From: Sporosarcina sp. P34
GTDB lineage: Bacteria; Bacillota; Bacilli; Bacillales_A; Planococcaceae
Direction: 5' to 3'
NCBI RefSeq assembly: GCF_002743375.1
Contig: NZ_PDZC01000005.1
Span: 62,001 to 126,000, forward strand
Length of the DNA stretch: 64,000 bases
The stretch's first letter is position 1. Each line of letters begins with the position of its first letter. Below are positions 27,404 through 36,068 of this stretch, in pieces. The position numbers were made by a program, and so were the translations under genes. The notes under the pieces were generated by a model. It saw only the letters and a list, made by a program, of their open reading frames with translations. It was not told the DNA's origin and did not search any database.

Positions 27404-28990
27404 ATGACGAAAAGTTATTGGAAATTTATTCGCGAAAAGGTTGATTGGCCTGTTTTCTTATTTAGCGGAGGCGTTTTAGTAGTATTCGTGTTATTTTCAC
27501 TCTTTAAAGTGGACACGGTCAGTAGCTTTGTGAATAAAGGTTTTGATCTTTCCATTCGTTACTTCGGTGCGTATTGGCAATTTCTTATGATGGCTACCTT
27601 TGTTGTTGGGGCAGTGTTAGCAGTATCAAAGTACGGAAAAGTTCGTCTTGGTGATGCAAAGAAACCTGAAATGACGTATTTCAAATGGGTAGCCGTGATC
27701 CTGACGACAGGTCTTGGAGCCGGCGGAGTCTTTTGGGCAGCAGCAGAGCCTATGTACTATTTTCTAGACGTGCCTCCAATGCATAAAGGGATTGCAGCTA
27801 GCACGGAGGATGCGATAGGTCCAGCCTTAGCTCAAAGTTATATGTCATGGGGTTTTACTGCATGGTCCGTATATGGCGCAATTAGTGCGATTATTTTAAT
27901 TTACGCACATAAACATAAAGGCATGCCGTTGAAACCTAGAACTCTTCTATATCCGATATTGAAGGAAAGAGTGTTAACGAGCAAGTGGGGAACAGCTGCT
28001 GATGTATTTTGTATTATAGGCGCTGCCGCGGGGACGATTGGTCCGATTGGTTTTCTTGGTTTACAAGTCAGCTATGGCGTCAGTGCAATCTTCGGGATAC
28101 CGGATACGTTTTTAACGCAACTCTCCATTATTGTACTATTGACTGGTGTGGTGCTCGTATCGACGCTAACAGGTATCGAAAAAGGAATTCAATTTTTGAG
28201 TAAGTTGAACGTGAATTTGGTCGTAGTGATTGCTGCCTTTTTGTTATTGCTAGGTCCTGGTTTATTTATAATCAATTCATTTATGTCCTCCTACGGGACG
28301 TATATTAGTGAATTTATAAATATTAGTACGTTCCGCAGTGATGAAGCATGGCTTGGTGGTTGGTTACTCTTTTTCTTTGGCTGGTTTATAGGTTTTGGCC
28401 CACTGGTAGCATTATTCGTGGCGAGGATATCCAACGGCAGAAAAATCCGTGAGATATTTGTTGTGGTTGCTGTAATAGCACCTATCACTACGAATTTTTG
28501 GTTTACGGTTCTAGGTGGAACAGGCATTTTCTATGAGCTGAAAAATATAGGATCTGTTAGTGGACCGTTGACGGAAGGTGGATTGCCTAGCGCGATCATC
28601 GCAATCGCAGGACAAATGCCGTTAGGAAGTATCATGCCTTCTGTTTTCTTAATTTTAACTACGTTATTCGTAGTGACGACCGTAGATTCAATGTCTTATT
28701 CCATCTCAATGGCCGTGACGGGAGACGGGAATCCACCAAAAGTCGTTCGTGTATTTTGGGCTGTGATTATGTCTACTATTGCAACGATTCTCATTAAAAT
28801 CGGTGGTGGAGGAATTGGCGCATTGCAGTCATTTGTTGTAATAGCAGCAGTTCCAGTATCCATTCTTTTACTTCCTGTCGTGTGGTATGCACCGAAAGTA
28901 GCCAGAGAACTTGCGATTGAACAAGGAATTATCGAAGAGGAGCAAGATATGATCCCGGTGAAAGAAGTCGCGGCAGATAGAGAAATGTAA
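27404..28990 (+). CDS. BCCT-family (betaine/carnitine/choline-type) transporter
   Basis: 528 residues, 12 membrane segments. Family marks are GAGGVFWAAAEPMYYF in the fourth helix and GPLVALFVARISNGRKIREI at the start of the ninth. In osmolyte BCCTs the latter region carries a tryptophan box (WWxxWxPF); here it reads GWFIGFGPL, so the substrate site differs. BCCT carriers take up quaternary ammonium or zwitterionic compounds by Na+ or H+ symport or antiport. The ATG follows AGGAGGAGG. It is expressed from its own operator-controlled promoter directly upstream of the GntR regulator, and I infer import of the pathway substrate. Confidence 0.88.
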   Translation: MTKSYWKFIREKVDWPVFLFSGGVLVVFVLFSLFKVDTVSSFVNKGFDLSIRYFGAYWQFLMMATFVVGAVLAVSKYGKVRLGDAKKPEMTYFKWVAVILTTGLGAGGVFWAAAEPMYYFLDVPPMHKGIAASTEDAIGPALAQSYMSWGFTAWSVYGAISAIILIYAHKHKGMPLKPRTLLYPILKERVLTSKWGTAADVFCIIGAAAGTIGPIGFLGLQVSYGVSAIFGIPDTFLTQLSIIVLLTGVVLVSTLTGIEKGIQFLSKLNVNLVVVIAAFLLLLGPGLFIINSFMSSYGTYISEFINISTFRSDEAWLGGWLLFFFGWFIGFGPLVALFVARISNGRKIREIFVVVAVIAPITTNFWFTVLGGTGIFYELKNIGSVSGPLTEGGLPSAIIAIAGQMPLGSIMPSVFLILTTLFVVTTVDSMSYSISMAVTGDGNPPKVVRVFWAVIMSTIATILIKIGGGGIGALQSFVVIAAVPVSILLLPVVWYAPKVARELAIEQGIIEEEQDMIPVKEVAADREM

Positions 28991-29029
28991 TGAAAAATAG
29001 ATTAGTAAATTAAATTATCCAAATACTCG

Positions 29030-29083
29030 TTGACATTTGAATAATTAGATAATATACTCATCTCATAGCTTGTATGGTACATG
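29030..29083 (+). promoter_or_regulatory. Promoter with GntR-type operator, copy 3
   Basis: TTGACA (29030), 17 bases, TATACT (29053), then CTTGTATGGTACATG at 29069-29083. This would give autoregulation of the GntR gene and control of the catabolic operon behind it. Confidence 0.75.
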
Positions 29084-29124
29084 GTAGATTGATATTTTGA
29101 AATGAGAATGACCTACCAACGTAC

Positions 29125-29832
29125 ATGAATCATAGAGAGGTGATTACGATAATACAGAAAATACAAACTGTCAGTATTACCGCACAAGTAACGAATGCCA
29201 TACGGGAGGCAGTCATTTCTGGGGAATATGAACCGGGAAAACAATTGTCGGAGGCTGCTTTATCACAAGACTACGAGGTTAGTAGAACGCCTATAAGAGA
29301 AGCACTGAAACAACTGGAAAGAGAAGGGCTTGTGGAGATCATTCCACGTGTAGGTACTTGTGTAAGAAAACCAACGGAACAAGAACTTGATGAGCTTTTC
29401 ACTGTAAAAGAAGCGTTAGAAGGTTTTGCAGCGGGACTCTTAGCAGAGACTCAGAACCCGGTAGCGATCAAACAACTTGAAGTAGCCGTTGCATTAATGG
29501 AAGTAGCCGCTCAGAATAACGATACAAAATTATACGCGGAAGCAAATGAACAGTTCCATGCAGCGATATTGGCAGGTGCGGACAATTCTAAATTAAGCTA
29601 TTTATTGAACTTGATGCTGAATCAAATACCCTACCAACGCTATGTCCAAATAAGTATCAATAATCCTGAACGTTTAAAAAAATCGCTGAAGGAACACCAA
29701 GGTATATTAGATGCAATTTTGACAGGAAGACGTGAAAAAGCTGAAAACACAATGAGACGTCACGTCGAAGCAAGTGCTAAAGGATTGAAAACGGGAATTG
29801 CCAAAAAAATGAGTGCGAGCTCAATTAACTAG
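29125..29832 (+). CDS. GntR-family (FCD) transcriptional regulator
   Basis: About 230 residues: an N-terminal winged helix (AIREAVISGEYEPGKQLSEAAL, SRTPIREALKQLEREGLVEI) and a C-terminal helical FCD ligand domain (NEQFHAAILAGADNSKL, ILTGRREKAENTMRRHV) with the histidines and acids that hold a metal or ligand. The ATG at 29125 has no Shine-Dalgarno. A good GAGAGGTG lies further in, before an ATA ATA pair near 29149, so the true start may be non-canonical. It is the likely binder of the four TGTATGGTACA sites and the first gene of the catabolic operon. Confidence 0.88.
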   Translation: MNHREVITIIQKIQTVSITAQVTNAIREAVISGEYEPGKQLSEAALSQDYEVSRTPIREALKQLEREGLVEIIPRVGTCVRKPTEQELDELFTVKEALEGFAAGLLAETQNPVAIKQLEVAVALMEVAAQNNDTKLYAEANEQFHAAILAGADNSKLSYLLNLMLNQIPYQRYVQISINNPERLKKSLKEHQGILDAILTGRREKAENTMRRHVEASAKGLKTGIAKKMSASSIN

Positions 29833-29845
29833 GAGGAGAAACATT

Positions 29846-30994
29846 ATGAAATTTGGAATATTTGCAAACCTATCAGGCCCAGGACGTCACGATGAGTATT
29901 ACAAAGTATTGGACGAAGCGCGTGAGCAAGCGATTTATTGTGATGAAAACGGTTACGATTCTATTTGGTACACGGAACACCATTTTGGCCATGAGGGAAA
30001 TGAGTTAATCTCTAACCCGCTTATGATGGGTGCAGATATTGCAGCTCGCACAAAAAACATTCGAATCGGCCAAGCCGCAAACGTTGCAACATTCTGGCAT
30101 CCACTACGTTTAGCAGAAGATATTGCGATGCTTGATCAGTTGAGTAAAGGTCGAGTAGAAGTAGGGTTGGCTCGTGGCTTGTACGGTCGAGAAGCAGCTA
30201 ACTTAAACCCTCTAGCAGATCCGAAAAATAACGATCAAAACCGAGCATTATTTGAAGAGACACTGGAAGTTATGAAAAAAGCATGGTCTAATCGTTTCTT
30301 CTCTCACAAAGGTGAATTCTTTAAATTCCCTGCAGATGGCTTGAAGTGGAAGCATCCCATGAGCCCAGCTACTCCAGAATTCATGGATATGGAAAAAGGC
30401 GAAATAAGCAAAATATCGCTAATGCCGAATACGTATGAAAACCGTATGCCGAATATTTGGCAAACAATTGATTCACCTCGTTCAATTGAAATTGCAGCTG
30501 AAACGGGAATTAACGGAATTTTCTGGATGCCAACTGTAAAAGAGTTAAAGCAACGGTTCGAGTTATACCGTGGGAAAGCTTCTGAAGCGAGAGGCATCGA
30601 TGTGCCACTTGGTGAAGGAATCGCACTTGTCCGTGATGTCTATGTGGCGGAGACGATGGAAGAAGCTCGCGCGGATTTTGAAGAGGCAGTACTGAACACG
30701 TACCGCTGGATCTGTCACTGGAGAGGTCTCAGTAATTTACTTGATCCAGGTGAAGAGCTGAAAGAAGGGCAAGAACTGGACTTTGATTTCCTGTTTTCTA
30801 GAAACATGTTGGTTGGAACGCCAGAATATGTTGCAGAAAAGATTCAGGAACTCCAGGAAGAACTGAATCTACAAAACTTGCTATTATGGACAAATCACAG
30901 CACATTGCCACATGAAAAAGTGATGAAAAGTTTGAAGTTATTTACGGAAGAAGTTATGCCAAAATTCGCAAAAACAAAATTGGAGGTAGTTTAA
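29846..30994 (+). CDS. Luciferase-like (LLM class) flavin-dependent monooxygenase
   Basis: 382 residues with the bacterial-luciferase fold: N-terminal MKFGIFANLSGPG, the active-site region WYTEHHFGHEG, FWHPLRLAEDIAMLDQLSKGRVEVGLARG, and a C-terminal WTNHSTLPHEKVMKS. Enzymes of this class use reduced FMN from a separate reductase to insert oxygen, often breaking C-N or C-C bonds of heterocycles (RutA on uracil, TgnB on trigonelline, PyrA on pyridine). The ATG follows GGAGGAG 13 bases after the regulator. The likely partner reductase is the RutF-like gene at 38350. I propose that it catalyses ring opening of the regulon's substrate. Confidence 0.88.
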   Translation: MKFGIFANLSGPGRHDEYYKVLDEAREQAIYCDENGYDSIWYTEHHFGHEGNELISNPLMMGADIAARTKNIRIGQAANVATFWHPLRLAEDIAMLDQLSKGRVEVGLARGLYGREAANLNPLADPKNNDQNRALFEETLEVMKKAWSNRFFSHKGEFFKFPADGLKWKHPMSPATPEFMDMEKGEISKISLMPNTYENRMPNIWQTIDSPRSIEIAAETGINGIFWMPTVKELKQRFELYRGKASEARGIDVPLGEGIALVRDVYVAETMEEARADFEEAVLNTYRWICHWRGLSNLLDPGEELKEGQELDFDFLFSRNMLVGTPEYVAEKIQELQEELNLQNLLLWTNHSTLPHEKVMKSLKLFTEEVMPKFAKTKLEVV

Positions 30995-30995
30995 T

Positions 30996-31574
30996 ATGTT
31001 AGAAGTTCGCAAAGTATATACCGCAATAGAGGAAACACGCATGGAAGGTGGCAAACAATTAGATGCACCGATCAAAATGATCACCACGATGTTGGTTATG
31101 AAAAACCCATGGGTTGAAAGAGGATTTGTAGAAGATCTCATGCCGGAAATTAATGAGTATGCTCCTGAAATTGGAGAAATTTTAGTAGATGAATTATTTA
31201 AGCATATTGATTCCGCAGACGATGTGGAAGCATTCGGTAAGGCTGCGGTAGTGGGTGTTGACGGTGAAATGGAACATGCATCAGCATTCATCCATACATT
31301 GAAATTCGGTAATAAATTCCGCGATGCAGTAGGAGGCAAAAGTATCTTGCCATTTACGAACAAACGCGGAGGTGCAGGAACTCCCGTACTGATTCCAATG
31401 GTACACAAAAATGAAGACTCCAAGCGTTCTCATTTCTTGACATTCGAAGCGATGATTCCAGATGCTCCGCGTGCAAATGAAATCGTAGTTGCAATCAGTG
31501 TGTCAACAGCTGGCCGTCCATTCCCAAGAACAGGTGACCGTCATCAAGATATGGTTGAGATGGGTCTTGCCTAA
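30996..31574 (+). CDS. DUF1185 (AA_synth-type) protein
   Basis: 192 residues. The sequence matches what I recall of the DUF1185 or 'amino acid synthesis' family (EVRKVYTAIEETRMEGGKQL, KNPWVERGFVEDLMPEINEY, NKRGGAGTPVLIPMVHK). No biochemical function is established for the family as far as I know, but members occur beside LLM monooxygenases and aldehyde dehydrogenases in catabolic clusters. It starts 1 base after the monooxygenase stop and overlaps the hydrolase start (TAATG), so it is part of a tightly coupled operon. Confidence 0.75.
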   Translation: MLEVRKVYTAIEETRMEGGKQLDAPIKMITTMLVMKNPWVERGFVEDLMPEINEYAPEIGEILVDELFKHIDSADDVEAFGKAAVVGVDGEMEHASAFIHTLKFGNKFRDAVGGKSILPFTNKRGGAGTPVLIPMVHKNEDSKRSHFLTFEAMIPDAPRANEIVVAISVSTAGRPFPRTGDRHQDMVEMGLA

Positions 31575-32371
31575 TGTCAAACATTACGTATGATCAAGAA
31601 ACCACTTTATATGAAGAAACAGGAGTGGGAGAACCGCTAATTTTCATTCACGGTGTCGGACTGGATCATGCAATGTGGCAACAACAAGTGAATCGTTTGT
31701 CTGCTAATTATCGCGTAATTACATATGACATGCTAGGACACGGGGGATCTTCGCATCCACCCGGTCCCTATTCACTATCACAGTTTGTCGTGCAATTAGC
31801 CACACTTGTGAACGAGTTAAAACTGACAAACGTACATTTAGTTGGTTTCTCCATGGGAGCAATGGTTGCGCAGTCATTTGCCGCTAAGTTTCCGGATAAA
31901 ATTAGAACCTTGACCATTATGAATTCGGTCGCCAACAGAACACCCGAGCAGAGAAAAGCGATTGCTGCGAGAGTTGAAAAAGTGAAAGAATTAGGACCAC
32001 AAACTACTATCGAGCCTGCAATTCAGCGTTGGTTCAATCAAGATTTTCAGGAAAAGAATCCAAAGATTATCAATGAAGTGAGACACCGCCTCGAAACAAA
32101 TAATGCTGACGGGTACATGGCGGCCTATACGTTATTTGCCACGGCGGATGAAGAAGTTTGGCAACAGCTGAAGGATATTACAGTTCCCTCGCTCGTCATT
32201 ACAGGCGAATATGATGTGGGTTCAACACCGAAAATGTCGCGCCAAATACATGAAAAACTATTGAATTCTGAGTTGTTGATTGTTCCGGATACGAGACATA
32301 TGTTACCCGTCGAAAAACCGGAGATCGTAAATCAGGCGATTCATTCATTTATCAAAGAGCATGTCTATTGA
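31574..32371 (+). CDS. Alpha/beta-fold hydrolase
   Basis: 265 residues. Oxyanion-hole HGVGLDH, nucleophile elbow GFSMGA (Ser), acid Asp near GEYDVGST and catalytic His in PDTRHMLP complete the triad. Similar small hydrolases in comparable pathways are RutD (carbamate) and TgnD ((N-methylformamido)methylene-succinate hydrolase). It is translationally coupled to the DUF1185 gene. I infer that it hydrolyses the opened-ring intermediate. Confidence 0.85.
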   Translation: MSNITYDQETTLYEETGVGEPLIFIHGVGLDHAMWQQQVNRLSANYRVITYDMLGHGGSSHPPGPYSLSQFVVQLATLVNELKLTNVHLVGFSMGAMVAQSFAAKFPDKIRTLTIMNSVANRTPEQRKAIAARVEKVKELGPQTTIEPAIQRWFNQDFQEKNPKIINEVRHRLETNNADGYMAAYTLFATADEEVWQQLKDITVPSLVITGEYDVGSTPKMSRQIHEKLLNSELLIVPDTRHMLPVEKPEIVNQAIHSFIKEHVY

Positions 32372-32390
32372 ATGAAAGGAGTGTGCCAAG

Positions 32391-33872
32391 ATGTCATTAA
32401 AAAGATATAAAATGTATGTCAACGGTGAGTGGATCGAATCGGAAAGTGGTAAATATTTCCCTAGCTATAATCCCGCAACGGGTGAGGCTTGGTGTGAAGT
32501 AGCGGAAGGCACCGAAGAAGATGTGAATCGGGCAGTGCAAGCAGCACACGAAGCTTTTCAACATTCAGAATGGGCTGAGATGACCTACACAGAACGTGGT
32601 AAACTCGTTCATAAACTGGGTGAGTTGATTTCGCAAAATATTGAGGAACTGGCAGAATTCGAAACGAAGGATAATGGGAAGTTACTTCGGGAAATGCGTG
32701 GACAACTCACTTATTTACCCGAGTTTTTCTATTACTATGCGGGGTTGGCAGATAAGATCCACGGCCAAACCATGCCGATAGACAAAAAGGATATATTTGC
32801 CTTCACGACGAGAGAGCCTTTAGGCGTAGTGGCCGCGATCACACCGTGGAATTCACCATTATACTTAACGACGATCAAATTGGCTCCAGCTTTGGTGGCA
32901 GGGAATACCATTGTTATCAAGCCGTCTGAAATGACATCCGCGTCTCTTCTGGAGTTGATGAAATATGTGGAAGAAGCAGGATTTCCAAAAGGCGTAGTCA
33001 ATGTTGTCACCGGTTTTGGAATGCCAGTCGGCAATACGTTGACAGCTCATCCGCTCGTAAGAAGAGTAGCCTTTACAGGGGGCAGCGAATCAGCACGTCA
33101 TGTCGTCAGGAATACAGCAGAAAACTTTGCGCAAGTATCCCTTGAACTTGGTGGAAAATCGCCGAACATCGTATTTGAAGATGCCGATCCTGAAAGCGCT
33201 GCAATGGGTATCATTGCTGGAATTTTCGGAGCATCCGGTCAAAGTTGTGTAGCAGGTTCCCGCGCATTGCTCCACGTAGACATTTACGATCAAGTGCTTG
33301 ACAAACTGGTGGAGCGCGTCAAACGAATTAAAATAGGAGATCCGCTCCTTGACGAGACTGAAATGGGTCCGCTTGCTACGGAGGCACAACTTGAACGAGT
33401 GAAGGAATATGTGGGTATTGGTAAAGCGGAAGGCGGCAAGGTTGTCATCGGTGGGAAGACTCCAGAAAATACGGAAACAGGTTGGTATTTTGAACCGACA
33501 ATTATAGAACTGACTGATCATAATGCCCGGATTGTTCAAGAAGAGATTTTCGGTCCCGTGTTGAGCATCATCCCATTTAAAGATGAGGAAGAAGCGATTG
33601 CTTTGGCCAATGATACGGAATATGCCCTGGCCACAGGAATTTGGACTCGAGATGTCGCAAGAGCCCACCGTGTAGCAAAAGCCGTTCACGCTGGTATCAT
33701 ATGGGTGAATACATACAGAAGTATTTCTCCACTTATGCCAATCGGAGGTTCCGGACTAAGCGGTCACGGAAGAGAAAGTGGTTTCGACGCGATTTATGAA
33801 TATACGCAAAGCAAAGCGGTTTGGATCAACACATCCAGCGAGCCTATGCCCGATCCATTCATCATGCGATAA
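32391..33872 (+). CDS. Aldehyde dehydrogenase 1
   Basis: 493 residues, NAD(P)-dependent aldehyde dehydrogenase superfamily. N-terminal KMYVNGEWIES, cofactor region ITPWNSPLYLT and KPSEMTS, general base Glu in LELGGKSPN and nucleophile Cys in GASGQSCVAG are all in place. It ends with PMPDPFIMR. It starts after AAGGAG, 19 bases behind the hydrolase. By analogy with trigonelline catabolism it could oxidise the ring-opened aldehyde or hydroxylactone (TgnC role); this is inferred from context only. Confidence 0.88.
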   Translation: MSLKRYKMYVNGEWIESESGKYFPSYNPATGEAWCEVAEGTEEDVNRAVQAAHEAFQHSEWAEMTYTERGKLVHKLGELISQNIEELAEFETKDNGKLLREMRGQLTYLPEFFYYYAGLADKIHGQTMPIDKKDIFAFTTREPLGVVAAITPWNSPLYLTTIKLAPALVAGNTIVIKPSEMTSASLLELMKYVEEAGFPKGVVNVVTGFGMPVGNTLTAHPLVRRVAFTGGSESARHVVRNTAENFAQVSLELGGKSPNIVFEDADPESAAMGIIAGIFGASGQSCVAGSRALLHVDIYDQVLDKLVERVKRIKIGDPLLDETEMGPLATEAQLERVKEYVGIGKAEGGKVVIGGKTPENTETGWYFEPTIIELTDHNARIVQEEIFGPVLSIIPFKDEEEAIALANDTEYALATGIWTRDVARAHRVAKAVHAGIIWVNTYRSISPLMPIGGSGLSGHGRESGFDAIYEYTQSKAVWINTSSEPMPDPFIMR

Positions 33873-33912
33873 GTCGAAGCGGGCCTAATATATAGAGAGA
33901 GGAGCAACCATT

Positions 33913-34242
33913 ATGCATGTTGAAACAGCGATTCATTTGACGGATATAGCATTCGTGCGTCTCTGCAGTGATCGATTTGGGGTGAATAAAGGTGTCTACA
34001 ACACAATTGATACGTTTTTCTATGATCGAGGATTTGAAGATATAGTGGAAAGACGTAAAAATGTGTTGGTCTTTCTTGAATATATTAAGCGAACTGGCAA
34101 TGGCGAAGAGCAGCGTGTTAAATTCGGAAGTGGCGGGTTAAGCCTTAAAATCGAAGAATATTTACAAGAAGAACACAAAATCATTCAAATCATGAAGTAT
34201 CAATCCAATATAGCCACCACTAGCAGAAAGCAGGTAAACTAG
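33913..34242 (+). CDS. Unrecognised 109-residue protein
   Basis: The ATG follows GAGAGGAG at good spacing and the stop abuts the next start, so it is very likely translated. The protein is soluble, charged and without obvious cysteines for metal binding (one Cys near the N-terminus, VRLCSDRFG). It has a mixed alpha/beta look and ends in a lysine/serine-rich tail. I recognise no family. Its place between the two aldehyde dehydrogenases suggests an accessory role in the pathway. Confidence 0.6.
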   Translation: MHVETAIHLTDIAFVRLCSDRFGVNKGVYNTIDTFFYDRGFEDIVERRKNVLVFLEYIKRTGNGEEQRVKFGSGGLSLKIEEYLQEEHKIIQIMKYQSNIATTSRKQVN

Positions 34243-35691
34243 ATGATGAATAAATCGCTTGCATGCTTAAAAACGCAACACTTACTAATTAATGGTGAAT
34301 GGGTGGAAACGAAAGAATACACGGATTTGCATTCCCCGTATTCAGGTGAAGTGATTGCCCATATTGCTAAAGCCACAAAAAATGAAACAGATCAAGCAAT
34401 CGAAACCGCTCTACAGACGCGTAGAGTGATGTCGAAAATGCCTGCTTATCAACGAGCAGAGATTTTGGAAAATTTAGTTTCCTTATTACATGAGCGTTCT
34501 GAAGAAGCAGCTGAAATCATTGCCATGGAAGCTGCAAAACCCATTGCAACAGCAAGAGGTGAAGTACTTCGTACAATCGAGACGTATAAATTTGCAGCGG
34601 AAGAAGCCAAGCGCATTTACGGAGAGACTCTCCCGCTCGATGCGGCGCGGGGCGGAGTGAATCGTCTGGCCTACACTGTACGGGAACCACTTGGCGTAAT
34701 TGGCGCTATCACCCCTTTCAATTTTCCGATGAACTTAGTAGCGCATAAAATCGGTCCTGCAATTGCCACCGGAAATACGATTGTGTTAAAACCAGCTGCA
34801 CAAACGCCATTATCCTCTTATTTTATTGCGGAATTATTAATGGAAGCTGGATTACCGGCAGGGGCGCTTAACGTTATCACAGGCGATGGCCAAGAAATTG
34901 GCGATCAAATTGTTACGGATGATCGAGTGAAAATGATTACATTTACAGGCAGTCCAGCAGTCGGTATTGGAATCAAAAATAAAGCTGGATTAAAGAGGGT
35001 AACTCTTGAGCTAGGTTCGAATGCAGCTGTGATTATCGACCAGGGCGTGGATCTTGATCAAGTCGTTTCTCGCTGCGTGTCAGGTGCATTCTCCTTCCAG
35101 GGGCAGGTCTGTATTTCACTCCAACGCGTTTATATCCACGAAGAGCTATACGATGAATTCGTTTCGAAAATCGTAGAAGAAACGGAAAAGCTCGTAATGG
35201 GTGATCCGTTGTGCGAAGACACGGAAGTATCGGCATTGATTTCTTCAAAAGACGTAGAGCGTACATTGAGTTGGATCGACGAAGCCAAAAGCCAGGGGGC
35301 AAACGTAGTTACAGGTGGAAAAGTACAAGGGAATATACTTTATCCTACTATTTTGACGGAAGCTGGATCTCATCTGAAAGTTTCCTGCAATGAAGTATTC
35401 GCACCCATCCTAGTCATAGATCAAGTGAAGTCAGTAGAGGAAGCGATCGAGCAAGTGAACGATTCGCGTTTTGGTCTTCAAGCAGGAATCTTTACAAATG
35501 ACATCCACACGGCACTATATGCAGCGGATGAATTGTATGTAGGAGGCGTCATGATCAACGACATTCCAACTTTCCGAGTGGATAACATGCCGTATGGAGG
35601 CGTTAAGGAAAGCGGAAATGGAAGAGAAGGATTGAAATATGCGATCGAGGAAATGACAGAAATGAAACTAGTCGTTTGGAATCGTAACTAG
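34243..35691 (+). CDS. Aldehyde dehydrogenase 2 (semialdehyde dehydrogenase-like)
   Basis: 482 residues. Cofactor-binding ITPFNFPMNLVAHK, KPAAQTPLSS, general base Glu in LELGSNAAV and nucleophile Cys in FQGQVCIS. The overall form resembles the lactaldehyde/phosphonoacetaldehyde/succinate-semialdehyde group and is clearly different from aldehyde dehydrogenase 1. Two dehydrogenases acting at successive aldehydes would suit a pathway that ends in succinate semialdehyde and succinate; that end product is inferred. It starts with ATGATG directly after the unknown 109-residue gene. Confidence 0.87.
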   Translation: MMNKSLACLKTQHLLINGEWVETKEYTDLHSPYSGEVIAHIAKATKNETDQAIETALQTRRVMSKMPAYQRAEILENLVSLLHERSEEAAEIIAMEAAKPIATARGEVLRTIETYKFAAEEAKRIYGETLPLDAARGGVNRLAYTVREPLGVIGAITPFNFPMNLVAHKIGPAIATGNTIVLKPAAQTPLSSYFIAELLMEAGLPAGALNVITGDGQEIGDQIVTDDRVKMITFTGSPAVGIGIKNKAGLKRVTLELGSNAAVIIDQGVDLDQVVSRCVSGAFSFQGQVCISLQRVYIHEELYDEFVSKIVEETEKLVMGDPLCEDTEVSALISSKDVERTLSWIDEAKSQGANVVTGGKVQGNILYPTILTEAGSHLKVSCNEVFAPILVIDQVKSVEEAIEQVNDSRFGLQAGIFTNDIHTALYAADELYVGGVMINDIPTFRVDNMPYGGVKESGNGREGLKYAIEEMTEMKLVVWNRN

Positions 35692-35702
35692 GAGGCAAGG
35701 TT

Positions 35703-35972
35703 ATGGCTTACTACACGGCATTTTTACACATGATTCAGCCTGAAAAAAATGCAGAAGTTCTACCGCGACATATCGAGTACTTGGATAGGCTCGATGAACA
35801 GGGGAAAATCTTCGCCCGAGGTCCTTTTGCCGATCAATCGGGGGGATTAATTATTTATAGAGCGGACTCATTTGAAGAAGCTCAACAATTGGCAGAGGCT
35901 GATCCCCATGTAAAAGAAAAAGTCCGTCGACTCGAACTTAAAAAGTGGAATCCCATTTTTAGTGAATTGTAA
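35703..35972 (+). CDS. YciI-like protein
   Basis: 89 residues of the YciI / dimeric alpha-beta barrel family. Visible are the His of LPRHIEYLDRL, ARGPFADQSGGLIIY with its conserved Gly-Pro-Phe and Asp, and the EAQQLAEADPHV helix. Relatives act as small isomerases, dehalogenases or lactone-handling enzymes using a His-Asp pair. It follows aldehyde dehydrogenase 2 by 11 bases with a GGAGG site. A role in opening or isomerising a lactone intermediate is possible but speculative. Confidence 0.75.
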   Translation: MAYYTAFLHMIQPEKNAEVLPRHIEYLDRLDEQGKIFARGPFADQSGGLIIYRADSFEEAQQLAEADPHVKEKVRRLELKKWNPIFSEL

Positions 35973-36024
35973 AAGTGGGCTAGCTCTGCGTTATAAATAA
36001 AAGAAGTCAGATTTTTTCTATTCG

Positions 36025-36039
36025 CTTGTATGGTACATG
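36025..36039 (+). promoter_or_regulatory. GntR-type operator, copy 4
   Basis: CTTGTATGGTACATG occurs again, 30 bases before the isochorismatase-like gene. The core TGTATGGTACA is identical to the other three. No clear -35 box is visible upstream, so the promoter is weak or activator-dependent. Confidence 0.7.
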
Positions 36040-36068
36040 GTAAATGATGAACGAAAGGAGTGAATTAA

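Noticed and set aside
35033..35302. 89-codon minus-strand frame inside aldehyde dehydrogenase 2
   Set aside because: It is antisense to a clear catalytic domain and has no start signal.
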